Source: a virus. From it: a DNA stretch of 64,000 nucleotides. Below, one piece after another: positions 40,273 to 47,910 of this stretch. Location of the stretch: the IMG/VR virus record IMGVR_UViG_3300027749_002876, positions 460,566 through 524,565 of that record; one strand, given 5' to 3'. Position 1 is the stretch's first letter; every line of letters starts with the position of its first letter. Both the position numbers and the translations under genes were made by a program. A model generated the notes under the pieces. It saw only the letters and a program-made list of their open reading frames with translations. It was not told the DNA's origin and searched no databases.

Positions 40273-41063
40273 TTTAATCCTAAATTTTTCCTAATTTTAG
40301 TTGCACTGATATTATGTGTAGCATCATCAAATATTTCTTGCTCAATCTTATAACCAACATCACGACCGTATGTAATATTCACAATGTTTGGTACAATTTG
40401 AATTTCGTATTGACCTTGATATAACATATCTAAGTCACGTTTAATAAAACTTTTAACTTGTTCGATGGCAAATGGATTACTTCCTTGCCAACCTTGACAG
40501 TCACGTATTTGTATAACTACTTGCCCAGTCTTAGCAATAGCCCGTTCAAACAACTTACGATGTCCTTCATGCCATGGTTGCCAACGACCTAGCATCTGTA
40601 CTGTTTCTTTCTGCCAATCAAACACTGGTCTGCGTCTATTATCTAATATGTGTGCGGCAATAAACTCACCCCACTTTTCACCTTTTTGTTCAGTAATTCT
40701 AAAGTCATATACTTCTGGTGGGATAAATGCTTTGTTAGTATCGTCAAATCTACCTTTATCAATAGTATCAACCCATACAGTCCAATCTGCTTTAAAGTTA
40801 TTACGCATTTCAACTAATGGTGCAACAAAGTCACATATAACATAATCACATTCAATCATATTATCTGCTAGTTCACGCATACGTAAACTTTGACGAACAC
40901 GACCTTCTGTGCTAAAGTCCCAATCGTTATACTTTTTTCGTACATCGTCAGCATTTAGCCAACCTACTTTTTTCTTATCCGCTTGTAGGTGCTCTACAAT
41001 ATGTTGTGCTATATAAGTTTTACCTGCGCCAGGCAGGCCCATTACTAATATTCTTTTAGGCAT
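40269..41063 (-). CDS. Fusion: adenylylsulfate-kinase-like domain + nucleotidyltransferase
   Basis: 264 aa. N-terminal kinase with Walker A GLPGAGKT (9-16), GWLNADDVRKKYNDWDFS (~34-51) and CDFVAPL, like CysC-type kinases. C-terminal cytidylyl/adenylyltransferase fold with GRWQPWHEGHRKLF (HxGH, ~168-181) and ISATKIRK (~254). It could activate a phosphorylated small molecule. Lies among sugar-nucleotide genes and overlaps both neighbours. Confidence 0.8.
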   Translation of the reverse strand: MPKRILVMGLPGAGKTYIAQHIVEHLQADKKKVGWLNADDVRKKYNDWDFSTEGRVRQSLRMRELADNMIECDYVICDFVAPLVEMRNNFKADWTVWVDTIDKGRFDDTNKAFIPPEVYDFRITEQKGEKWGEFIAAHILDNRRRPVFDWQKETVQMLGRWQPWHEGHRKLFERAIAKTGQVVIQIRDCQGWQGSNPFAIEQVKSFIKRDLDMLYQGQYEIQIVPNIVNITYGRDVGYKIEQEIFDDATHNISATKIRKNLGLK

Positions 41064-41523
41064 TTTTGTTTTTCTCCGCTTCTGCTACACGTTTGCGTAG
41101 ACTTGAACTGCTAAAACTATGGTCACGTTTGTTAAATATAACCTGTACACCACGGCCTGCACCCTCATTACGTCCGGTAAAATTCTTATCCTCATACTCT
41201 GTACCCAAAATACGAACATCTAACGGTAGAATCAATAACAAGTCAATTAAGTCTTGTTCAGTTTGATATACCACTACTTCATCAACATAGCGACAAGCCG
41301 CAAGTTGAATCTGTCGTTCTACAATACTTTGAATAGGTTTATTCTTAGTATCAGGTCTATCAATGGTTGGATCGGTTTGTAGCCCACAAATCAAGTAATC
41401 ACAATGATTTTTTGCTTCACTTAACATAGCAACGTGACCTGCATGAAGCATATCAAATGTGCTAAAAGTAATACCAATCTTTTTACCCTGTGCTTTTAAT
41501 TCTTTAATATGATTGAAAATCAT
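41056..41523 (-). CDS. Cytidylyltransferase-like nucleotidyltransferase
   Basis: 155 aa from ATG 41523, which overlaps the upstream stop (ATGA); an in-frame GTG at 41541 is an alternative. GITFSTFDMLHAGHVAML carries the HxGH site and RILGTEYEDKNFTGR the partner loop; the end SFSSSSLRKRV is the ISSTxxR-type motif. Resembles glycerol-3-phosphate cytidylyltransferase. Confidence 0.82.
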   Translation of the reverse strand: MIFNHIKELKAQGKKIGITFSTFDMLHAGHVAMLSEAKNHCDYLICGLQTDPTIDRPDTKNKPIQSIVERQIQLAACRYVDEVVVYQTEQDLIDLLLILPLDVRILGTEYEDKNFTGRNEGAGRGVQVIFNKRDHSFSSSSLRKRVAEAEKNKNA

Positions 41524-41756
41524 TTTGAAAGTGTTCTCCACATTTTAGTTTGTTCATGTTCTTTTAAGAATTCATCCTCACCCGTAAATGTAGGTGCATC
41601 ATTCATAATCTCATCCAATAACCATTTCAATTTATGTAAATCTTTTTTGATTTCAAATGTAGTAAATCCATCGTTATACGGACTGTGAAGTTCTACACCT
41701 GCAATGTAGATTTGATGATGTACACTATTATAATCCATTGGTTTTTTAAATCCCAT
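41520..41756 (-). CDS. Hypothetical protein, 78 aa
   Basis: Start at ATG 41756, sharing a base with the folE stop (TAATG). Contains IYIAGVELHSPYNDGFTTFE and a helical C-terminus. Unrecognised. Confidence 0.6.
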   Translation of the reverse strand: MGFKKPMDYNSVHHQIYIAGVELHSPYNDGFTTFEIKKDLHKLKWLLDEIMNDAPTFTGEDEFLKEHEQTKMWRTLSK

Positions 41757-42436
41757 TATTTGCAACCTTTATTTGCAATCTGCAAAAACTCTTGTCTTGC
41801 GGCTGGATCTGTTTTGAATCCACCACCTAGACGGCAGGTAGTTGTACTTGAACCAGTATCTTCTACACCTCGGGCCGCAACACAATAATGCCTGGCATCA
41901 ATCATTACAGCTACATCTTCTGTTTCTAGTATATAACATAGTGAATGAAAAATTTGTTCAGTTAATCGTTCTTGTATTTGCGGGCGCTTACTGAAATATT
42001 CTACTATACGGTTGATTTTACTAAGGCCTAGTACCTTATCCTTTGGTACATAAGCAACGGTAGCCAAACCCGCAATAGTAATAAAATGATGTTCACATGA
42101 ACTTTGTACATTGACATTGCGTTCAACAACCATTTCATTATATTTCATTTTATTTTCTACAGTAGTACATTTTGGAAATGCTTCATAATCTAGTCCGTAG
42201 AAAATTTCATTTACATACATCTTAGCAACACGCTTGGGTGTCTCAATTAGACTATCATCAGATAAATCTAAACCAAGATATTGCATAATAATAGTGAAGT
42301 GTTCTTCAATACGATCAATCTTATCTTTTCTGTCTAAGTTGTTTGGCAATGTAGGAGTCTCAACTCCCATTTTGACTAAGTGCTGATGCACTTGTTGACC
42401 CAACTCTGGATCTGTTTTTGTTTTATTATAACTCAT
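41756..42436 (-). CDS. folE: GTP cyclohydrolase I FolE
   Basis: 226 aa from the ATG at 42436, which follows AAAGGAAGGTTATCTATG; longer readings begin at a GTG inside an inverted repeat. [12 protein letters not shown] (~111-122) binds zinc, and [20 protein letters not shown] and ERLTEQI are the family core. It converts GTP to dihydroneopterin triphosphate, the first step toward 7-deazaguanines, feeding QueD (39010) and QueE (36694). Confidence 0.95.
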   Translation of the reverse strand: MSYNKTKTDPELGQQVHQHLVKMGVETPTLPNNLDRKDKIDRIEEHFTIIMQYLGLDLSDDSLIETPKRVAKMYVNEIFYGLDYEAFPKCTTVENKMKYNEMVVERNVNVQSSCEHHFITIAGLATVAYVPKDKVLGLSKINRIVEYFSKRPQIQERLTEQIFHSLCYILETEDVAVMIDARHYCVAARGVEDTGSSTTTCRLGGGFKTDPAARQEFLQIANKGCK

Positions 42437-42473
42437 AGATAACCTTCCTTTGTGATGGTTTTGTTTTGATATT

Positions 42474-42504
42474 GTGTTACCATTGTGTAACACAAGTATT
42501 TATC
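42474..42504 (-). promoter_or_regulatory. folE leader: late octamer and perfect inverted repeat
   Basis: GATAAATA at 42497-42504 (minus strand) is followed by GTGTTAC (42487-42493), 6 bases, GTAACAC (42474-42480). The 7-bp repeat could be an operator or an mRNA hairpin ~40 bases before the start codon. Confidence 0.5.
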
Positions 42505-42715
42505 ACTTTGTTTTAGCAACTGATTTTTTTGATTTAGCCTTAACTGCAGGCTTCATATTAGCTAATTCTACACTAGCACAAGCTTCACGCACCTCATTAA
42601 CTAATGCGTCCCAATCCCATTTTAATTCAGTACGACCATCAGGAAAAGTAGTCACAGTTAAGTGACTACCTTTAACTACTGTTGGTTCTGCAAGTTGAAT
42701 TTTCTTGCGAGCCAT
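42503..42715 (-). CDS. Small basic-tailed protein, 70 aa
   Basis: MARKKIQLAEPTVVKGSHLT, a short amphipathic helix (WDALVNEVREACAS), then a Lys/Ala/Ser tail (KAKSKKSVAKTK). Unrecognised; possibly nucleic-acid-associated. Confidence 0.6.
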   Translation of the reverse strand: MARKKIQLAEPTVVKGSHLTVTTFPDGRTELKWDWDALVNEVREACASVELANMKPAVKAKSKKSVAKTK

Positions 42716-42717
42716 GG

Positions 42718-42912
42718 TTAAGCCTTAGCTTTTGCTTCTGCTCTTGCGGCTTTTTCTGCTGTAATTTCATTACGGCGAGCCTTAACTGCTTTAGCTAGTT
42801 CTGCTAATGCTTTACGTGCCCTAGTACCGGCGGCTGCATTACCCTTGTTAAATTTATCGTTCTCAGCATTGTATGCTTCTAAACTATTTTCAATATCATT
42901 TTGTGCGCTCAT
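42718..42912 (-). CDS. Helical Ala/Lys/Arg-rich small protein, 64 aa
   Basis: Start at 42912 (MSAQNDIENSLEAYNAENDK) after AAGGAGAAAATTATG. ARKALAELAKAVKARRNEIT and a KAARAEAKAKA end give a histone-like basic helix. Unrecognised; a DNA-binding role is inferred from composition. Confidence 0.6.
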   Translation of the reverse strand: MSAQNDIENSLEAYNAENDKFNKGNAAAGTRARKALAELAKAVKARRNEITAEKAARAEAKAKA

Positions 42913-42922
42913 AATTTTCTCC

Positions 42923-44122
42923 TTAATATTTTGCTTCACGGGTGTGTTTGCGATAATCACTATCCATACGCAACCATTGTTGTCCGTTACCTTCTAGGAT
43001 ATCACAAATTCTATCGATTGTACTGTCAGTCCAATCACTAATCTTTCCTTGATTTACATGCGGTTGATGTAACATATTATATAACTTAATTGTTGCATCT
43101 TCAACACTCCAGGGCGTATACAGTCTTGTATAGTCATTCGCAAATGTTTCTGGGAAACTGCGATATGCCGGATACAATACATTGCAACCCAAACTATCTG
43201 CTTCACTGACTGTGTTACTCACCCAGTCTTGTAATGCACAATTAAACAATACTCTTGTATCATTTAATAACTCATAGTATGCGTTCTTATCTAGGTCTTG
43301 ATATACTTTTAATAGTCCACGATTTTGCATATCTTGTGTACGTTTCATGTAACTATCGTTATTGCTTTTTAGTTTACTACCGCTGAACACACAGAATTCT
43401 ACACCACGATATACACCATGACGATCCTTCTCACCGTACCGGTTATAGAATTCTTCAATCACATCCATGTAGAAGTCAGGTTGCTTTTCTTGATCCCATC
43501 TAGCACTAAATGCAATACGCATTGTACGTTCATTGAATGGCTTGATGACATTATTTACACGGCTACGAACTTCTTCTTTGCCAAATGCTAAGCCTGAGAT
43601 ATTGTAGATCGGTGCCTTCCAACCCGCAATCTTCATATGCATTACCATTTCTTCATTACTAGCAAGTACACCATCAACGAATGAATCAACCATCTTTTCA
43701 TAGTGACCCATGAACTCACTCATGCCCCATACATGTACGAAATCATCCGGATCGATTGACTGAGCAAGACAACGGACAAATATACGAGGACGGAGATTAA
43801 TAGGAACTTGCTTAAGTATATAAGGAAGACTTTCAATGCCCGGCTGAAACATATCTTCAAAGTATACAATATCTTCATAACTACACTCACCTTTTTTCAT
43901 CATCTTTACTAGATTCATTAATTGACTCATACCAAAGTATGTACGTCCATGAGCATCTAATACTTGTCCGGTAACAATAGCTTGGTCATCACTTAATGTT
44001 TCGCCGGGAACGATAACATAGTTAATGCCTCTACGTTTGAATACACGTTCATTCCAGTCTTGTAACTGTAGTGTGTATCTTGCTTTGTAAGGCTCTAGGC
44101 CCATATAAAATAACTTATGCAT
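42923..44122 (-). CDS. Glycosyltransferase-like protein (GT4-type), 399 aa
   Basis: Two Rossmann-like halves: MRIAFSARWDQEKQPDFYMD (~220-239) and a C-terminal site DWVSNTVSEADSLGCNVLYP (~306-325) as in GT-B enzymes. The order (nucleotidyltransferase-cupin, then glycosyltransferase) suggests a surface or DNA sugar pathway. Overlaps the upstream gene by 8 bases. Confidence 0.75.
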   Translation of the reverse strand: MHKLFYMGLEPYKARYTLQLQDWNERVFKRRGINYVIVPGETLSDDQAIVTGQVLDAHGRTYFGMSQLMNLVKMMKKGECSYEDIVYFEDMFQPGIESLPYILKQVPINLRPRIFVRCLAQSIDPDDFVHVWGMSEFMGHYEKMVDSFVDGVLASNEEMVMHMKIAGWKAPIYNISGLAFGKEEVRSRVNNVIKPFNERTMRIAFSARWDQEKQPDFYMDVIEEFYNRYGEKDRHGVYRGVEFCVFSGSKLKSNNDSYMKRTQDMQNRGLLKVYQDLDKNAYYELLNDTRVLFNCALQDWVSNTVSEADSLGCNVLYPAYRSFPETFANDYTRLYTPWSVEDATIKLYNMLHQPHVNQGKISDWTDSTIDRICDILEGNGQQWLRMDSDYRKHTREAKY

Positions 44123-44873
44123 TTTCTCTTTCTATATCTAGTTCATCACATTCTTCACCATACTGTATTTCTACAATACGACATGGTGTATCATATGGAT
44201 TACTTAGTTGATGCCAATCACCTTGTGAAATTTTTACTTGACCAAACGTTGACAATTCAATTGGAAGTAAACTGTAACCACTTGACAATTTTGTATATAG
44301 TATACACTTACCTTCTGTAACATGCCAAAATTCACTTCGTTTAAAATGCCGTTGCATACTTAAACTTTGACCCGGCTCTACTGTTAGTTCTTTTACTTTA
44401 CATCCACTTACATCATGTAGTATACGATAGTATCCCCACTGACGCAATGTTTTAGGTTGTTTCCATTCACGTAGTATCCAACTACTACTGTTCTTTTTGT
44501 CATCCCCACCCACACCAAATACAAATTCTACATCATCAAATATCATTTCGGGAATGTTATCTTTAGTTCTATCTCCCCCATTAGCAAATATAATATTTGT
44601 TTTTGGGTACATTTCTTTGACTTTGCGAATGGCATCAATGGCGGTATCATCACTATCATCAAACTCTATTACTTTATGCACTTGATGTAAATTTTCAATG
44701 ATTATTTTACGTTCTTGAATAGGCATAAAAGGTTGACCTTTTTTACGGGTCAACCATGCGTCACTATTAACTCCTACTATCAGTAAGAAACCTAAATGCT
44801 TAGCGGAATTGAAATATTCAATATGGCCACTATGCAAGGGGTCAAAGCCCCCAGTGACTAACACTATCTTCAT
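44115..44873 (-). CDS. Fusion: RfaE-type nucleotidyltransferase + cupin
   Basis: 252 aa from ATG 44873 (MKIVLVTGGFDPLHSGHIEY); an upstream in-frame start is less likely because the 68-aa gene's stop overlaps here. HSGH is the nucleotide-binding motif, and IFANGGDRTKDN the family loop. The C-terminal ~90 residues (VKELTVEPGQSLSMQRHFKR, then FWHVTEGKC) form a cupin as in type II mannose-phosphate isomerases. Probably makes an activated sugar. Confidence 0.82.
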   Translation of the reverse strand: MKIVLVTGGFDPLHSGHIEYFNSAKHLGFLLIVGVNSDAWLTRKKGQPFMPIQERKIIIENLHQVHKVIEFDDSDDTAIDAIRKVKEMYPKTNIIFANGGDRTKDNIPEMIFDDVEFVFGVGGDDKKNSSSWILREWKQPKTLRQWGYYRILHDVSGCKVKELTVEPGQSLSMQRHFKRSEFWHVTEGKCILYTKLSSGYSLLPIELSTFGQVKISQGDWHQLSNPYDTPCRIVEIQYGEECDELDIERENA

Positions 44874-45076
44874 GGACGCATATCCTCTTGCCATTGATCC
44901 TTAGCCCATTTGCCGGCAATTTGTTTTTGATGTTGACGGTATGCGAAACTCCGCATGTCATACAATGATGTTTCATCAAACTTGTACCCAAAGTCCTGAC
45001 AGAATTCAAGGTACTTTTCAAGATCCTCAAAAATCTGATTGATACGTGGGTTAGGTTGATATTGTTGTTTTGCCAT
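44870..45076 (-). CDS. Hypothetical protein, 68 aa
   Basis: MAKQQYQPNPRINQIFEDLE, helical and polar. Start after AAAGGAATTAAAAATG; ATGA overlap downstream. Unrecognised. Confidence 0.6.
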   Translation of the reverse strand: MAKQQYQPNPRINQIFEDLEKYLEFCQDFGYKFDETSLYDMRSFAYRQHQKQIAGKWAKDQWQEDMRP

Positions 45077-45087
45077 TTTTAATTCCT

Positions 45088-45543
45088 TTAAATAGCGAGT
45101 TGTTGATAAGGTTTGTTTGTGTTATAGACAATAGTAGCCCCGTTCTCATTATCTTCTGATACTTGAATAGCAATATTACGATCTGGATATCGAGTTGCAA
45201 TGACTTCATAGAGGTCATCACTAATCATTTCACAACTTTTGTAATCCAACGCAAGAATGCCTTGAGAATATTGATTCTCTAACCATCTTTTAAACTGAAT
45301 AAACTCAATATCACGGTCGTTGTGAAATACTTCAATAGACACTTCAAAGTGAAAGATGTGTCTATGTGGAGTAGCTAAAAAGCTAACATCATACTCATCA
45401 CCTGTTGCCAAGTTAGGGTCTGTTGCCGCCGCTGGGTATTTATGAATACCTTCTTTTTGAAAACGCACAAAAATTGTACGTAATGCATGTTGTTTGATAC
45501 GTACACGTTTCTCGGTCAATGCCTGTATATGTTGTTCTTGCAT
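45088..45543 (-). CDS. QueD-like T-fold protein
   Basis: 151 aa. FLATPHRHIFHFEVSIEVFH (~55-74) resembles the zinc-site strand of QueD/PTPS, followed by FIQFKRWLEN as in DFGDLK-type helices. The C-terminal IAIQVSEDNENGATIVY resembles V-x-E-T. Directly upstream is the DpdA-like gene, one base away, so a role in deazaguanine DNA modification is likely. The Cys of true QueD is not evident. Confidence 0.6.
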   Translation of the reverse strand: MQEQHIQALTEKRVRIKQHALRTIFVRFQKEGIHKYPAAATDPNLATGDEYDVSFLATPHRHIFHFEVSIEVFHNDRDIEFIQFKRWLENQYSQGILALDYKSCEMISDDLYEVIATRYPDRNIAIQVSEDNENGATIVYNTNKPYQQLAI

Positions 45544-45544
45544 A

Positions 45545-47098
45545 TTATTCTCCTAGTACTTTTGAAATTTCATCATCACTATCTTCAATAGCTTCTTCAA
45601 CTTCCGGTTCACTATCAGTTACGTCAAACAATTGGTCAAACATTGTCATAGCATTCATTGCTTTCTTGCCACTTAAACCCTGACTACCTGACTTCATCTG
45701 CATCCAGAAGCTACTATGTGATTCTATCATATCTAGGCTCTTTTGTCTATCTTTTTGTGCAAATATCTTATCAACAATTTCACCAAAATGCTCATCATCA
45801 AACTTGCTCATAACCATTTTAGGCATGATGCCCTTATCATACTGGCGATTAGCTTCTTGTACAGCAGTCATATGCATATAAACATTATGACTCTGTAGTA
45901 ATGTATAACTCAATGTATCCCAACTTGTTTTAGTTTCTTTACCATGTTGACCAATAAAGCCTTGACCACGATAACAAAGGTCCTTCATCAACATAAGGTC
46001 CGTTACTGGACTATCTGTAAACTTGTCATGGATATTATCTTGTAGTACAGCATCACTATACTTACGATTATCATTAGCATAACTTTTCTTCTCGGCAGTC
46101 TTTTCCATACTGTATGCCCACTTCTTATCGTGTTCAATACTATTGTTAAAGTATGCTAGACCTTTAGCCGCACTAAAGAATGGACTTGCACAGTCAAATG
46201 TAATCTGTAGTTTAGGGTTGTGATACTTACGAATAGCTTTTTGAATGTCACTGAACAATACAGCATATTCCATAATGCTTACACCCAAGCAATGAATCAA
46301 ATCATGTTTACCCTCTACCAGTAAACCATCATGTATGATATCAACTAATCTACGCAACATCAAATGAACATCAATCTTGTTCTGTCCACCGAATGCCCAA
46401 CCATTAAAGTGATTATCTGGATAGACATTTGGATCACAATACTTCTTCATTTCTTCATACCAATCGTCTGATTGTTTATGATTGCGACCCTGCAATACAT
46501 TTAAGAACTTACATTTACCATTACGGTTCTTAATGAAGTATTCGTTATTGATGTGAGTAGCAGTAATAGCTTCTTCAATCGTACTGATACCATGTGCTGA
46601 CTTACCAGTCTTTGGGTCTTTGATATTGAATGTAGTAAGACTTTGTGATGGGATATCTAAACACATACCATAGTCCATGTATGTGTCCATCCAGTTCAAT
46701 ACAGCTTTACGTTTAATCATAGCACGTGGGCAGTTAGGATCTTTCCAGTCTGCTGGCCACTGACATTTAAGAATCTGAAAACCACCACTATCACCTAACA
46801 TGAACGTACCCTCTTCACGTTCTCTAATAATACTTTCACTAGGATCGTCTTTAGTAGTATCTAAGTTAGCATGACCAGCACTGTATAAGCCCCACTTATA
46901 ATAGTATAGGCCTTCTTTACTGTTTAAGAAGTTAAGTTTTTCAACATCACCATTAAAGCCGGCCGGGATACGTGCTTTAGGGAAGTAATCTTCACCTTTG
47001 CGTTGTTTACCTAAGCCAGCAATATAGAAACTACTGACTGCAGGTAAGAACAATGCCCAATCGGGCTTGTGCTGTGCTGATAGATTAACTTGTTCCAT
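45545..47098 (-). CDS. dpdA: DpdA-like tRNA-guanine transglycosylase family protein
   Basis: 517 aa. LGDSGGFQIL (101-110) carries the catalytic Asp and the GGFQ base-binding loop of transglycosylases. FLNVLQGRN (198-206) corresponds to the QG loop, and FNGWAFGGQN (231-240) to the GGLAVGE loop. FDCASPFF may give the nucleophile region. Phage DpdA enzymes swap guanine in DNA for a 7-deazaguanine. The acidic C-terminal ~40 residues are extra. With FolE, QueD and QueE in the window, DNA modification is the best reading. Confidence 0.82.
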   Translation of the reverse strand: MEQVNLSAQHKPDWALFLPAVSSFYIAGLGKQRKGEDYFPKARIPAGFNGDVEKLNFLNSKEGLYYYKWGLYSAGHANLDTTKDDPSESIIREREEGTFMLGDSGGFQILKCQWPADWKDPNCPRAMIKRKAVLNWMDTYMDYGMCLDIPSQSLTTFNIKDPKTGKSAHGISTIEEAITATHINNEYFIKNRNGKCKFLNVLQGRNHKQSDDWYEEMKKYCDPNVYPDNHFNGWAFGGQNKIDVHLMLRRLVDIIHDGLLVEGKHDLIHCLGVSIMEYAVLFSDIQKAIRKYHNPKLQITFDCASPFFSAAKGLAYFNNSIEHDKKWAYSMEKTAEKKSYANDNRKYSDAVLQDNIHDKFTDSPVTDLMLMKDLCYRGQGFIGQHGKETKTSWDTLSYTLLQSHNVYMHMTAVQEANRQYDKGIMPKMVMSKFDDEHFGEIVDKIFAQKDRQKSLDMIESHSSFWMQMKSGSQGLSGKKAMNAMTMFDQLFDVTDSEPEVEEAIEDSDDEISKVLGE

Positions 47099-47101
47099 TA
47101 A

Positions 47102-47833
47102 TTACTTTGCGTTAGCTGGCAATAGATATGTGTAAGTAGCAAGACCACTGTCAACTATAATCTCAGTCGCACCTGCATCAGCAATACGAACTTTCTTATC
47201 ACCTGGCAAATCCATGATAGCTAAGAATACTTTAACAGGCCAGTTCCATACTTTAGTCAATGAACCAGTTACACTGTGTTGAAATACAAAGTTACCACTG
47301 TGAGTTGATGGGTCACCAAAGTTAATCTTCAAGTCACCATTAACTGTAGTGAATGTAAAATGTTCTTCTTCACTATTAGCACTTGCTTGTTTCTTTAGTC
47401 GTTGAATGCCTGCGATAGTTGGCTCAAACTCAACATTCCAAGTAGTACCTTTAAAAGTAACAGTTTTAACTTTTTCTTCTACGATTGATTTAGTCATCAA
47501 ACGATAGTCGTTAACAAATGTACCGTCTTTTGTTTCAAAGTGAATAGTACTAGGTACATCAACACCATCACGTGTAGTACGTAACACAGAGATTTTAGCG
47601 TGTTCATCATAGTCATCGAAACCAAGAACAGTTTTTAGTTTAGTTAAGTTAGGCATACCAAATACACCAATGAAGTCACTGATTGGACCATTCAATACTC
47701 CTGATACAATAACAGTTTTCTTTTCTGATATTGCATTAATATGTGTTTCAGTATCTGTACCGGATACTTTAATTAAGTCTACGTCCCCTAGACCGTTTGT
47801 GTGTGTAATTAAATCTTGTAAATAATCTTTCAT
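47102..47833 (-). CDS. Sliding clamp (T4 gp45-like)
   Basis: 243 aa, close to T4 gp45 (228). SDFIGVFGMPNLTKLKTVLG (~51-70) and INFGDPSTHSGNFVFQHSV (~170-188) are typical of T4-type clamps. It tethers the polymerase and in T4 also activates late transcription. It lies just upstream of dpdA and downstream of polymerase, with its own promoter (47875-47903). Confidence 0.92.
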   Translation of the reverse strand: MKDYLQDLITHTNGLGDVDLIKVSGTDTETHINAISEKKTVIVSGVLNGPISDFIGVFGMPNLTKLKTVLGFDDYDEHAKISVLRTTRDGVDVPSTIHFETKDGTFVNDYRLMTKSIVEEKVKTVTFKGTTWNVEFEPTIAGIQRLKKQASANSEEEHFTFTTVNGDLKINFGDPSTHSGNFVFQHSVTGSLTKVWNWPVKVFLAIMDLPGDKKVRIADAGATEIIVDSGLATYTYLLPANAK

Positions 47834-47874
47834 GTTTTTCCTTTGTATACCTATTTAGGCAGTTTATGTTATCT

Positions 47875-47903
47875 ATTATAGTGGATTTTATTGCGTAAAG
47901 CAA
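47875..47903 (-). promoter_or_regulatory. Promoter of the clamp gene
   Basis: -35 TTGCTT (47898-47903), 17-base spacer, -10 TATAAT (47875-47880), in the gap after the polymerase stop. Confidence 0.65.
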
Positions 47904-47910
47904 TAGCAGT

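Noticed and set aside
42437-42493. Longer FolE beginning at GTG 42493
   Set aside because: The extra 19 residues come from the inverted repeat and leader; AAGGAAGG before the ATG at 42436 decides the start.
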